Part shown: positions 9,114 through 19,713 of the stretch, piece after piece | Layout: the number at the start of each line of letters is the position of its first letter | How positions within the stretch are numbered: position 1 is the stretch's first letter | NCBI RefSeq assembly: GCF_033807575.1 | Contig: NC_084713.1 | Location: forward strand, 22,419,389-22,483,388 | Source: Cydia pomonella | Taxonomy: Eukaryota > Arthropoda > Insecta > Lepidoptera > Tortricidae | Direction of reading: 5' to 3' | Length of the DNA: 64,000 nucleotides | Position numbers and translations under genes: made by a program | The notes under the pieces: model-generated | The model's database searches: none | Seen by the model: only the letters and a program-made list of their open reading frames with translations | Told to the model about the DNA's origin: nothing

Positions 9114-10115
9114 ATGGGAAGATCTCATAGTCATAGTAAAAAGCGTGATAGAAAGAGTAAGAGAAAGTCAAGAGTTAGCTCTGACACACACAGTAGACAT
9201 GTGAGTAGGTCTGATGATAGGACACACACACATAAAAATAAGAGTACAGAGTGTTGTAATGATTGTTCATCTCATTCCCATAGCTGTTGCCAAATGTCTA
9301 AGAATAGGACAAGTTCAGAGTCATACCGTTCTATGACTCGTACACCACCATTCTTCTTGGGGTCAAATAACTTCCCAGTCTCCCATAGTGTGGTGCCAGA
9401 ATTTGACCCTAGTGATAATAGCCAAACTATACTTACCTGGTTGAACAAAGTGAATGAATGTGCCCAGATATATCATTGGGATGACCGACAGATTTGTCAT
9501 TATGCCATACCAAAATTAAGCGGTTTAGCCAAGAAATGGTACCAAGGACTGCGATCCGTTCTATTTACATGGCCTGAATGGACAGAGAAATTAAAAACAG
9601 CTTTTCTTATTAATGAAAATTATGGAGAACTTTTGTCAAACATGCTGAAACTTCGTTGTAAGATTGGACAGCCTTTAGAAAATTATTACTATGATAAAAT
9701 GGCATTAGTAAATAAGTGTGAGATATCCGGTAAAAAGGCTGTAGGCTGCATAATCCAAGGTATAGATGATAAATTTGTTAGAATGAGTGCCGGCGCATGC
9801 ATGTTTGAAAATCCAGAACAATTACTGAATTACTTGCGCACCGTTTCTCTAACTGATTCAAATAATCTTATATACAGTAAGAATACGCCATCAAACAAAG
9901 CTGTACATGGCCAAAATAAAACCAATGATTCACTCACACAACCCCTAACTTGTTTCAATTGTAATGATGTTGGACATATTAGCACTAGGTGTACTAAACC
10001 TCTGAAAAAATGTACTTACTGTTTCAAGCTAGGCCATGACTTAAAAGATTGCCGTAAAAAGGCTGGTTCTGGTTACAGTAATGATAGAGAAGAGCATAAT
10101 TTAAATGAAAAATAA
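9114..10115 (+). CDS. gag: Gag-like capsid/nucleocapsid polyprotein
   Basis: I chose the ATG at 9114 (MGRSHSHSKKRDRK) over the upstream in-frame ATG at 9018, because the 32 residues between them look like translated leader. The 333-residue product has a very basic Ser/His/Arg/Lys-rich N-terminus (about residues 1-60). It then has a capsid-like region (about 85-250) with the Gag hallmarks WLNKVNECA, YAIPKLSGLAKKWYQGL and WPEWTEKLKTAF. Two CCHC zinc knuckles follow near residues 285-320: CFNCNDVGHISTRC and CTYCFKLGHDLKDC, both C-x2-C-x4-H-x4-C. It would assemble cytoplasmic particles that package the element's RNA. The ORF ends with tandem TAA stops, and no protease or pol frame follows. Ty3/Gypsy-type Gag is the closest family by eye. 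Expression would be from the 5' LTR. Confidence 0.85.
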   Translation: MGRSHSHSKKRDRKSKRKSRVSSDTHSRHVSRSDDRTHTHKNKSTECCNDCSSHSHSCCQMSKNRTSSESYRSMTRTPPFFLGSNNFPVSHSVVPEFDPSDNSQTILTWLNKVNECAQIYHWDDRQICHYAIPKLSGLAKKWYQGLRSVLFTWPEWTEKLKTAFLINENYGELLSNMLKLRCKIGQPLENYYYDKMALVNKCEISGKKAVGCIIQGIDDKFVRMSAGACMFENPEQLLNYLRTVSLTDSNNLIYSKNTPSNKAVHGQNKTNDSLTQPLTCFNCNDVGHISTRCTKPLKKCTYCFKLGHDLKDCRKKAGSGYSNDREEHNLNEK

Positions 10116-10750
10116 TAATAACGACAATATTATTCATTAAAAATATTTTATCCTTGTGGGGCTGTCTTCAGAAATTTGTTAGTGTGTAAGGAGGAAAGTA
10201 GTGACTGTAGAAGTAGACAATGTCTGATAAGTATTTAAAATTTTAATTATACCTGTAATACATGATCCTACTAGAATGTCACATCTAGTGATTTGGAGTG
10301 AAAAATAATAGATAATTTACCATCAAAGGAAGTTATATATGTTGAAGATGTTATTAAATAGAAAAATAATAATGATGATACATGTGAGAAGTGGTTAACA
10401 ATTTGAAGGTTTCTTAATTGTAATTTTAAAGCAGTAAAGTTCTAGAATTTCAATGCTATTAAAACTAATATTTATGATAATAACTTGGAGCACAAGAGAC
10501 TTACATGAATGTTACATATTACTGTTTAAGACACTATCTGTTTCGATTTATCTGTTTGTTAAAATTGTGAATAGATCACTACCAGAGAAAAACGTGATAT
10601 ACTTATGTACTTGTGAAAAATGTACATAACTGTTACATATTATTAAGTCAGCTTGAAATCTTATGATCAGACACATTCATAGCAACTTGTTATAGAGTGA
10701 AATAGAGAGACTTGTTATACTTTTAAGAAATATGTACTTATCCATGATTA
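10116..10750. other. Non-coding internal region downstream of gag
   Basis: AT-rich, with no open frame that resembles protease, reverse transcriptase or integrase. This is where pol should begin in an autonomous element. Confidence 0.7.
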
Positions 10751-11262
10751 AAGTGAGTCATTGCAGGTGAAAAGGTGCATTGACATAGTAAATGAGTAAC
10801 AGTAAGTTACTGACATGTAAATCCGTGTACTGATGTAGTAAATGAGCAATAGTGAGTCAATGACATGTGAATCTTTTTATTAATGTATTAAATGAGTAAT
10901 AATGAGTCAATGGCATGAGAGTTCATGTATTGAAGTATTAAGTGAATAACATTGAGTCAATGACATGTAAATCCATGTATTGATATAATAGGTGAGAAAC
11001 AGTGAGTCAATGACATGTGAGTCCATGTATTGATGTATTAAGTGAATAACAGTGAGTCAATGACATGTAAATCCATGTATTGATGTAATAAGTGAGAAAC
11101 AGTGAGTCAATGACATGTCAAACCATGTATTGATCTAGTTTATAAGTAACAGTGAGTCAATATCATGCGAATGCATGTATTGATCTAGTTTATAAGTAAC
11201 AGTGAGTCAATATCATGTGAATGCATGTATTGATGTAGTTTATAAGAGTGAGTCATTGCAGG
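10751..11262 (+). repeat. 50-bp minisatellite inside the LTR element, ~10 units
   Basis: The block agtgagtcaatgacatgt recurs at exact 50-base steps (agtgagtcaa at 10851, 11001, 11051, 11101, 11151 and 11201, with variants at 10901 and 10951). Each unit continues with ccatgtattgatgta and then aatgagtaac-like sequence. The first and last units both carry the variant agtgagtcattgcaggt (10752 and 11246). Confidence 0.92.
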
Positions 11263-11413
11263 TATTGAAGGAAATGCCTGAAATGATGTAGTATACTTAA
11301 CTGTGTAAGTTAACCTTGATTATTTGTTTTGTTGTGCATTAAACGTAATGTTGATTATTTATGTTTACCCTTTTAAAACGCAGTGTCGCGTTTTACGCCA
11401 GGATTGGCCGACT

Positions 11414-11782
11414 GTTGGCATTTTTATACTGTGTACTACTTTTATATAGTATTATTTCAGGCTGGACAACTTAAAGGCTAAATATTTTATCTAATATATG
11501 TCTAAATAGTATGATTAAAACAGTGTACCAACATTAAGCGATTGTAACAATAATGACAGTTATTGAAATCCCGCCAAAAGCCATACTTTTGGCGGGTAAA
11601 GTAGATTTGCATTATCTGTGACACTTACTTCACTCTGTCTGTCAAGGGAGAAACAATATGTAAGAGCATTGATAAGATATTATTGTAAAAGTTGCTGATT
11701 AAAACCTCTGAAGAAGAACTACGTTTTCATATTTAAAGCGTCATACGTATCCCCTGAAAGAGGCTCACGAGGTGGGCTTTCA
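11414..11782 (+). repeat. 3' LTR of the Gag-only element
   Basis: Near-identical to 8108-8477 and followed by the TAAT duplication. The 20 bases before it (ending gattggccgac) are not purine-rich. Confidence 0.88.
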
Positions 11783-11786
11783 TAAT

Positions 11787-12424
11787 CATAATTTAAACTT
11801 TGATTTAAACATGAACCATCACTCAAATCGAACCTTCACATCAAAAACGTCAAAATCAATTTCCCTCTTTAATTATTTTTTAAAAGTTAAAGGCACAACT
11901 ATTCTGCCATTCAGTACCATTCAATATTCGCTCATTCAATATAATTGTGCAATATAAGCTGTATTTGCACGCATGAGATCCTTACAAAAATATAAAAGTT
12001 ATATAGTCTTTGATTTTATTAAGCAGTATTCACACTATCATACACGTCGGTCTTACACGACTCTATCCTAGCGTGAAATGATGCAGACCGGGTCGTGTAG
12101 ACGCGGCCCGCAGCTATATTAATTGGCTGTACGTATGCGTTTTTCTTAGTGGATACATGTTTTTAAACAGTAAAAACAATACAGTAATAACTTTCCCGTC
12201 CGCTAAAACACGACAATAATGGTTTGAATTTTTTTATTTGTGTTTGACCATAACGAAGAACTTCCCGTACTATTTTTGCTACAATAAGGTGAACATTTCC
12301 GTATATATTGGAGAAAAAAAAATGTTAAACTCGCGTCAGGGGTCACGTGACCGTCAGATTGAAAATTCGTAAGACGGACACGTGACATCATGGTGACGTG
12401 CAAATTGAATGTCATCCAAGAGTG
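11787..12424. other. Non-coding, nothing recognised
   Basis: AT-rich flank of the LTR element. Only small ORFs without recognisable domains. Confidence 0.4.
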
Positions 12425-12505
12425 GTGACAGACAGACAGACTGACAGTGGAGTCTTAGTAATAGGGTTCCGTTTTTACCCTTGGGGTACGGAACCCTAAA
12501 AAAGA
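12425..12505. repeat. End fragment of the TTCCG repeat family
   Basis: Contains a gacagacagacagactgaca run, then agggttccgtttttaccc and an inverted gggtacggaaccctaaa, matching the ends of the 5331-5868 family. Confidence 0.6.
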
Positions 12506-12617
12506 TCTTAATGTTAAAGGAAAGGAAAGTAGATTCTTAGAAATAATGATTAGCGTAGGTATATCAACGTCGATAATACATAACAAGTTAATTCTTAGTA
12601 CGTAACAAGTTATTCTT

Positions 12618-12835
12618 GACGACCGGTTTGGCCTAGTAAATCCTGGTAAGGGCATGTATTTATATGATGAGCATGGATATTGGTTCCTGAGTCATGGGTG
12701 TTTTCTATGTATTTAAGTATTTATACATATTTATATATTATATATATCGTTGTCTAAGTACCCTCAACACAAGCCTTATTGAGCTTACTGTGGGACTTAG
12801 TTAATATGTGTAATAATGTCCTATAATATAATATA
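12618..12835 (+). mobile_element. tRNA-derived SINE, copy 2, pol III promoter largely deleted
   Basis: Starts gacgaccggtttggcctagt and then jumps directly to aaatcctggtaagggc, so the stretch from the A box to the first half of the B box is missing compared with 35330-35580. The body and 3' part (gtcatgggtgttttc, cctcaacacaagcc, ttactgtgggactta) are retained. Confidence 0.82.
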
Positions 12836-13384
12836 TAAAAATATATAGTACGTACTTAGAAGTACTAAATATTTTCTCAGAGCACTTCTTAATTTTACTC
12901 TCAAAACTCCGTTTATTTGCTTGCGATATTTTCTAATATTCACCTTTGCCTTTACAAAACAAGGTAGAAATTACATTCACACAACTGACTAAGATACGAG
13001 TTTGTCAAGTTAGTAGATATACGCTGCCTTTCAGGTCGTACTTACTGTTCGTGTTATTTATCTATTATCTACCTTAAGTACTACAAGACACGGTTGAAAT
13101 TATTTTAACAAAAGTGTCCTAGATACGGGCTTGTCGAGTTAGTGGATTGGATACATACTGCCTATCGGGTCTTAAAGAAACTTTTAATGGTCTAAGTTTC
13201 TACGATGAATATGAATTAACATATTCATGGTTCGTTTAATATAAGTTTTTCTGAAATTATATAAAATTGAACGCTTTCCTGTGAGGAAAATGGCTAAAAT
13301 AAACGATGTTTTAAATGTTTTGACGTCCGGTTTAGCCTAGAGGTATATTCTGATTGTAATAACAGGTTTTATTTATAAGAATGT
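12836..13384. other. Non-coding, mostly unassigned
   Basis: A remnant resembling the SINE head (tgacgtccggtttagcctagaggt) is at 13321-13344. Otherwise nothing recognised. Confidence 0.45.
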
Positions 13385-13520
13385 TTACGTCTCATTTTGT
13401 ATGGGATTTTATGTTTCCAAAACGTCCCGCTTGGCGCGCTGTTTCTAAATCCCGTACAAAATGGGACTTAACGCAAACGCGTACGTCACGTTTCGCTATC
13501 GAATTAATGTACACTAGGGG
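13385..13520. mobile_element. TA-target MITE, truncated diverged copy
   Basis: Matches the 185-bp palindromic MITE at 28587-28771 and 42687-42871: gtctcattttgtatgggatt, the aaacgtcccgcttggcgcgc core, tacaaaatgggacttaacgc, and the right end tacactagggg. The left ~50 bases are missing or replaced. Confidence 0.75.
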
Positions 13521-13741
13521 CTCTGATGTCAACTACTTACTTTCTATGTTCAGTTCAGTTTTTTTTAAATAAATGGCTTCTGTCCATTTGGACAATTTAG
13601 TCAGAGCAAAATTATACGACGAATTTAACAGTGTACGGTTAGTACAAGACACTGTATGGTTATCACAGTCTGCGTTCGCGCGCGCATGTGTGCTAACGCT
13701 TTTACCGGCGAAAGCGGTCCGTAATTTTCGTATCGTTTAAA

Positions 13742-15154
13742 ATGGCCTCAGATATTGTTAAATGTGTGAGTTGTAATTTAGTTATAAATGAATTACTCTC
13801 ATTTATTCAAAATAAGGCTGACGTGATGAGTGAGAGCACCCTGACTCGTATTTGTTGTGACAGTTTCAACGATGAAGAAATCAAGTTAGCCAAAAATCTA
13901 CTCTTTGATGCGATCCCAGAAGCAAGAAAAAAGAATAGAAGAAATAAAGGCAAGAACGCTCGGGATATCGACGATATAATTGCGTTATTAAAAGTTACCG
14001 ATCCGGACATCGTACCTACTTTCGTTGCTCGGGATTTACAAAAGCTGCCACCGATAACATTCGATCATATAGACGCAACCAAGCTGTTAAAGGACATTCT
14101 TATCCTGCAAAAGGAGCTGAAGGTGATTAAACGTGACTACATAGAAGCAACTCAATTTGTGGCACTTAAGAGCGAGGTTGAAAACTTAAAATTAAGTTCC
14201 ATTGTTCACAATCAGTACGACTATGTCAATAAACAAAGGGGTGCTTTCTTAATGGTATCAGACAGCTATGACAGTGGCCCTATGGCTATGCAGACGCTGC
14301 ATGAAGAAGATTTCAATAAAACACAATCTCCGATAAGCAAAAAACTGGATACGCAAATCATATCACCAAAAGTTGACGGTATGCGGCAGCACTCGATTAT
14401 TCAAAATTTAACCGACCGCGAGCGCGAGCAAGAATTAACTGTTATCTCGCCGAGCCGTACTAGTACCGCAAGCTTACCGATTAACGAAGGCGCCGACGCA
14501 AGTGTAGTCGTCTCACTTGCACATAGCGACGGTCGGGCGCTCTCGAATAATGCCATTATCGAACTCGATCCAAGTGCGAATAGTGCGACACCAGCCAATA
14601 CACAGATTACCACTACAAGTACAAAGTCTGTTAGATTACCAAACAATGCGGGGCAATCAACTTTGTGTCATGATAACAAATGCGCTCCACAAATTAACTC
14701 GAAGACCAAGCCCGCTGAGAGAATCACTGAATGCACGATTCAATCTGAACAAATAGCTAAGAACTTGAATAGCCCAGCGTGGAAAAAAGTAACGTATAAA
14801 AAGCGTAAATACACATATCCTGGTTCTGGACGTATGGGCAAAGCCGAAATTGGACCAAATGCTAAATTTAAAGCCACTGAGGTCAAATTACCGATCTTTA
14901 TCTCTAATGTGTCGAGAGATACAAAAGATAGCGACATTGCCGACTACATCAGAGCCCGAACACAAGAAGACGTAACTGTATTTAAAATCAACAGAAAATC
15001 ATTAAAACACTATAACTCCTATAAGGTGTATATATCAAAAAATAAACTCGACGTCGTTTTAAGTGATGTGTTTTGGCCGGACGGCGTAACTTTTAGGCGG
15101 TTCGTATATGACAAGCCTAAATCGCAGGAAGGCATATCTCAACAAATTAATTAA
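13742..15154 (+). CDS. Element R ORF1, nucleic-acid-binding protein
   Basis: 470 residues. The N-terminus has a C-x2-C pair (Cys8, Cys11) followed by NELLSFIQNKAD and a CC pair near residue 38. This spacing is kept in the minus-strand relative (CSVCNVIINEMLAFI). A basic RKKNRRNKGK stretch (about 60-70) and the conserved KLPPITFDHIDATKLLKDI block (about 102-120) lead into a probable coiled coil. The middle is low-complexity Ser/Thr. The C-terminus (about 375-460) has an RRM-like block, IFISNVSRD to FWPDGVTFRRF, also shared with the relative. Proteins of this type bind the element's RNA and form the RNP. There are no CCHC knuckles. The stop (15152-15154) is 3 nt before the ORF2 ATG. ORF1 itself is uninterrupted, although the element is dead. 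Confidence 0.82.
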   Translation: MASDIVKCVSCNLVINELLSFIQNKADVMSESTLTRICCDSFNDEEIKLAKNLLFDAIPEARKKNRRNKGKNARDIDDIIALLKVTDPDIVPTFVARDLQKLPPITFDHIDATKLLKDILILQKELKVIKRDYIEATQFVALKSEVENLKLSSIVHNQYDYVNKQRGAFLMVSDSYDSGPMAMQTLHEEDFNKTQSPISKKLDTQIISPKVDGMRQHSIIQNLTDREREQELTVISPSRTSTASLPINEGADASVVVSLAHSDGRALSNNAIIELDPSANSATPANTQITTTSTKSVRLPNNAGQSTLCHDNKCAPQINSKTKPAERITECTIQSEQIAKNLNSPAWKKVTYKKRKYTYPGSGRMGKAEIGPNAKFKATEVKLPIFISNVSRDTKDSDIADYIRARTQEDVTVFKINRKSLKHYNSYKVYISKNKLDVVLSDVFWPDGVTFRRFVYDKPKSQEGISQQIN

Positions 15155-15157
15155 TCT

Positions 15158-17324
15158 ATGGAAATTGAATCATATATGTGTAAAATATTTAGCTACAACT
15201 GCAAATCCATAAAACGCTCTGTGGGTGACGTCAGAAAACTATGCCGGTCAGCTGATATTATCTGTCTTCAAGAAACCTGGTTGTTTCCCCATGGACTACA
15301 GTACCTGAGTGAAGTACACACTGATTTCGAGTACACGGGAAAGTCAGCTGTTGACACGTCGTCGGGCATCATCAGAGGGCGACCTTACGGTGGAGTGGCG
15401 ATATTATGGCGCAGGAGTCTGTTTGAGTCGGTATCTATCATTGAATGCAACAGTGATCGTATCGCGGCTATAAAAATCGCCCTTAAAAATCGTTCATTTA
15501 TCGTGTGTTGTGTTTATATGCCAACCGATGTGACGGACAATCTGCCGGAGTACATAGATTGCCTAGGTGAGTTGAAAGCAATTATTGAAAGCAGTGACGT
15601 AGAAACCGCATATATATTAGGTGATTTTAATGCTCATCCGGGTGAGACGTTTAGTGTTGAAATGACAAACTTTTGCGCTGAAAATAATCTGCAATGTGCG
15701 GATATAACTAAGTTAGGCCTCGCGTCGAATACCTATACCTACGTGAGCGAGGCGCACGGCTGCCGGCGCTGGCTTGATCACTGCCTAGTTACGCAATCAG
15801 CTTGGGACACAATTTTAAAGATAAGTGTAATTTATGACGTCTTTTGTTCTGATCATTATCCGTTATGTATTGAATGCCGTTTAGAGCTTGTTCCGCCTAA
15901 ACTTGTAATTAATAATAATGAATGTAGTAAAGTAATTTGGGGTGACAGGGACGGGGCACAAATTGATAAATATTATGAATTATGTAATGATAGATTAAAT
16001 TTAATTGATTTTCGCGATTTTGACATTTGCTCTAATATAAATTGTAATAATATCAGTCATCGATATTTAATTGATTGTTTATATAGAGATATAGTTAATA
16101 TTTTATCAGATGCTGCAGTGCAAAGTTATCATCAAGCCTGTGGCCATAATAGGAAGGGTAAAAAAGTCGTGGGCTGGAATAAACATGTCCGGGACGCGCA
16201 CGGGCAGGCTAGGATGCACCTTCAGGAGTGGGTCAATTTGAATAAGCCTATGGCGGGAATAGTTTACGAAAATATGTGCGCAAGTCGTAAAATATTCAAA
16301 AGTAAGTTGAAATGGTGCCAAAATCATCAAGAGCAAATTAAATTAGACATCTTAGCATCGCATCATAGCTCGAAAAATTTCAAACAGTTTTGGAAGGCCG
16401 TCAAGAAACTGGATGGTCGACCTGGCGTGCCCGTGAGCGTCGGAGAAGTGAGTGAGCCGGAATCCATTGCTAACATGTTTGTTGGTCATTTTAAAATAGA
16501 TTCTCCATTGGGCCCAGCGCAGCAAAAGGTTGATGACGGGGCCTGTCGTGAGTCGGACTTTGTTCGTTTTACCTCTGAACAGGTCAAACATGTGATCACC
16601 AAAATGACCAGAGGAAAGTCACCGGGTCACGACGGGCTCAGTATAGAACACTTACAGTTTGCGGGCAAACAGTTACATGCAGTTCTGGCTAAATTCTATT
16701 CTTTGTGCATGTCTCACTCTTACCTTCCCCATGACCTAATGAAGACCATTGTTGTGCCAATCCTCAAAGATAAAACTGGCGATGTTTCTAGTAAGTCTAA
16801 CTATCGGCCAATCTCACTTGCTACTGTGCTGGCTAAGGTACTGGATAGCCTACTGGACGCACAACTTGAAAGGCATTTAGACTTGCACTATGCGCAGTTC
16901 GGGTTTCGCCCGGGATTATCCACGGAAAGTGCAATCTTAAGTCTAAAACACACGGTGCAGTACTACACTGAGCGTCAAACACCCATATACGCCTGTTTCC
17001 TGGATTTATCAAGGGCATTTGACCTCGTGTCGTACGATGTCCTTTGGAATAAGTTAAGGGAGCAAAAAGTACCGGCGGAGCTACTCCGAATATTTCAGTA
17101 TTGGTACCTTAACCAGAGCAATAGCGTCAGATGGGCTGGTAGGTTTTCTCAGTCGTACAGGTTGGAGTGTGGGGTGAGGCAGGGGGGTATAACCTCCCCC
17201 AAGCTATTCAACCTGTACGTTAATGACCTGATCGGGGGGTTGAGCAGCGCTCCAGTAGGATGCAGAGTTGATGATGTTAGTATCAACAACATCAGCTATG
17301 CTGATGATATGGTGCTGCTCAGTC
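15158..17324 (+). pseudogene. Element R ORF2, 5' part: endonuclease and most of the reverse transcriptase
   Basis: The N-terminal endonuclease-exonuclease-phosphatase domain shows the expected residues: YNCKSI (Asn14), QETW (Glu39), LGDFNAHP (Asp156, Asn158), RWLDH (about 203-207) and SDHYPL (Asp232, His233). The reverse transcriptase runs from about residue 475: RGKSPGHDGLS, NYRPISLATV, QFGFRPGLSTESAI, FLDLSRAFD, GVRQGGITSPKLFN and the catalytic SYADD (about 713). The frame is broken at 17325 by the hAT-like insertion, which adds a few foreign residues and a stop at 17336-17338. The missing C-terminus resumes at 27563 in a matching frame. The intact protein would nick target DNA and copy the element's RNA by target-primed reverse transcription. 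No RNase H is visible. Confidence 0.85.
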
Positions 17325-17338
17325 CAGGGGCGGATTAA

Positions 17339-18099
17339 GAAGGCGCGGGGCCCTTAGCACAATAGCTTGCGGGGCCCCCTGGTTCGAAAAAAAATATTAT
17401 TAAATGCGAGTCGGACTCGCACCCCGAGGATTCAGTACCATCACAACATTTTTACGATGTCTTAATATTTTTCGACTCGTTGTCGATTAGTTTTTAACAT
17501 ATTATGCAGTGTATTTTTTAGGGTTTCATAGTCACCTGGAAACTCTTATAGTTTCGCCATGTCCGTCTGTCCGAGGGTTTGCTCCGCGATCGTTAGTGCT
17601 AGATAGCCGTAATTTGGCATGGATACATAAATCATGCATTGCGACAGAACGGTAAAATAAAAACTATACAAAAATTAGGGTACCTCCCATACAAAATATT
17701 TTTTCATTGGTTTTTTTTTGCTTTGACCCTATAGTGTGGCATATGGTTGGATAAGGTCTTTCAAAGCGAATAACGGTCTCCAAAAACCTTTTATTATAAA
17801 GTTATTACTTTCGGAAATAATCGCTCCGAAAGAAAATTTTTATTTTATTTTATTTAGCCATTATAAAAGTGCCTAATCTTAATAAAGTTGTTAGTTGTTG
17901 TTATTTTATCACAGTTCCTTTCTTCTATATAGGTTTCCTCCTTACCTTCGGTTTTCATCACCAGATCAGGTCGATAACATTGTATTGTCACCGATTTTTC
18001 CCTAGTAAGTGAATTTTTAACAAGAAATTTTGACAAATGGTCAAAAAAATAGTTTGCAGAATTTGAACAACTTACGAGTATTGCAAGTTAAATAAAAGC
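17339..18099. other. Left interior of the hAT-like element
   Basis: Holds a partial copy of the TTCCG repeat family at about 17515-17850 (ctcttatagtttcgcc, gtccgtctgtccgagggttt, ttggcatggatac). A further unassigned stretch to 18099 includes a tttcttctatataggtttcc block. No transposase ORF. Confidence 0.6.
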
Positions 18100-18137
18100 A
18101 TATAGGGATACTGTTTAACTACATCAATATTAGGTAG

Positions 18138-18311
18138 CCTAAAAACCAAAGGCTGTTCTACATGGCCCGCGAGTTTGCCCGAGACAACAACTACCAACAC
18201 CGCTGGACTTCGAAAGGAAAAGTGTACCTGCGGAAAGCAGAAGGACAAAAGCCACATCGTATTGATCACGAAGCAGATTTCCTAAAACTGAAAAATCAGG
18301 ACCATATCTGA
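18138..18311 (+). pseudogene. Element A ORF1 remnant, C-terminal end
   Basis: An open stretch reading PKNQRLFYMAREFARDNNYQ, then W-x3-GKVYLRKAEG, then HRIDHEADFLKL, ends with a TGA at 18309-18311. This pattern (Arg-x-Leu-Phe, aromatic, W-x3-G-K-V-Y-x-R-K) is the C-terminus of the ORF1 type seen in many insect non-LTR elements, related to the baculovirus FP-like domain. Only about 57 codons remain. In the same frame a stop at 18135-18137 lies just upstream, so the rest of ORF1 was lost by 5' truncation. It supports the orientation and the start of element A. Not functional. Confidence 0.65.
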
Positions 18312-18645
18312 CTAGTGCTGCATGCTTTAGCCTTAGTTTATTATTTAGCTTACGTGTTACCATGTTTAATCCATCTCCAAACCTTAATACACTGCCATTA
18401 CATACAAATAATCTCTACCAGACTAATATACTCATACATTACACTTACACAGAGTACGCTGCAACTGCATTTCATTATAACAAATTATAAAGTACACTTA
18501 CTGAATTTCATATGGTCAAAATCTTTACATACTCAAGAGAACCGCTACCTTAATTCTACTATCATTGTAAGAACTTTACAGCCAAATTTAATATACCATC
18601 ATTACAGTTATAGGTTTAATTAACGATATAAACAATATAGATAGT

Positions 18646-19590
18646 ATGCAAGTCTCCAGTTCTTTTTCATGCAATCCCGAGGATTGCGTAGAATATTTAA
18701 GTTCTTCTATTGTACACCGTTCGTTGAAACTAATCACACAAAATATACGTAGTGTATCGGCAAATATACATTCGTTCCAGGCCTTACTGGGACAAATAAA
18801 TGTTGACTTCGACATAATAGCATTAACCGAATGTTGGCTATCCCGTAATCCACGTATTCCTCAACTAGACGGATACGTACACCACTGTAGCCTACTTAAT
18901 ATGAATCAAAATGATGGAGTAATTGTGTACGTAAGGAATAATATTTCTAATATTATAATCTCCGATTCAGATTTGATAGACGCTAGTTGTATAACCATAC
19001 AAATTGGAGGAGATACATGTATCCTAGCTATATATAGACCACCATCAAGTAAAGACATAACACCATTTTTAACCTCGTTAGACCAAACTTTAACCAAAAA
19101 TAAAGCCTTCAGCACACTGGTGGTTATGGGAGATATCAACATAGATATACAAGATAATAATAGGGACCCTAATTCGTCAGAGTACCTAAACCTGATAGCA
19201 AGTCACGGACTCCTGCCAGGTCATAACTTTGTGACGCATGGCAAAACAAACCTGGATCATATAATTCTTAAAACAAATAAAAGCGCCATAACGTTAGTTC
19301 TGGAAACAGCAGTGACTGATCATAAATCTGTAGTACTCACTATAGATAAATTAAAATTACATACGAACAACAAATATAAAACGACGGTAAATTACCATGA
19401 CCTTGATTCTGCAATCAAAAATGTTGATTATTCATATGTTTATAATGAACCAGATGCAAACCTAGCACTTAATTACCTTGTAAACTCCTTAAAAAGAGAA
19501 ATAGAAGCTAATACAAAAATTTGCTTGGTACCTCACCGGATGCGTATTCTTAAGCCCTGGATAACCCCTGGTTTATTGAGATGCATGAGA
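18646..19590 (+). pseudogene. Element A ORF2, 5' part: endonuclease domain
   Basis: 315 codons from the ATG to the point where element B enters. Endonuclease motifs: QNIRSV (Asn33), LTECW (Glu62), AIYRPPSS, MGDINIDI (Asp/Asn, about 165), LDHIIL and TDHKSV (Asp/His, about 227). This is the apurinic-type endonuclease of Jockey/CR1-group elements, which nicks chromosomal DNA to prime reverse transcription. After 19590 the frame runs about ten codons into element B's 5' UTR and stops at 19618-19620. The coding frame resumes at 24112, with 315 whole codons before the break, so the insertion alone explains the split. Confidence 0.82.
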
Positions 19591-19713
19591 TGCCGTAGCC
19601 CGAAACGTGAACTCCAGTGACCTTTGCTTCTTTTGGTAAATTAAGTTTTAAAACTTAGCATAATTGCTTAAACTATTATATTCTGCTAAGTTTTCTCAAA
19701 TTAAAATTGCAAA

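Larger units (their letters stand above)
8108..11782 (+). mobile_element. Non-autonomous LTR retrotransposon encoding Gag only
   Basis: Two direct repeats of about 370 bp (8108-8477 and 11414-11782) both begin TGTTGGCA and end CTTTCA. They are flanked by the 4-bp duplication TAAT (8104-8107 and 11783-11786), as expected for integrase-mediated insertion. The LTRs differ at only about two visible positions, so the insertion is recent. The internal 2.9 kb holds one gag-like ORF and a 50-bp tandem array. There is no protease, reverse transcriptase, RNase H or integrase frame. I also see no clear TGG primer-binding site after the 5' LTR and no polypurine tract before the 3' LTR. The Gag resembles the Ty3/Gypsy type, so a Gypsy-group helper is the likely source of Pol. 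Confidence 0.88.

Noticed and set aside
10751..11262. CRISPR-like array
   Set aside because: Units are contiguous 50-bp minisatellite repeats with no unique spacers, inside a eukaryotic LTR element.
18315..18623. 102-residue ORF upstream of element A ORF2
   Set aside because: Lies in the ORF1-ORF2 spacer of element A, is rich in Leu/Ile/Tyr/His from AT-rich DNA, and has no family pattern.
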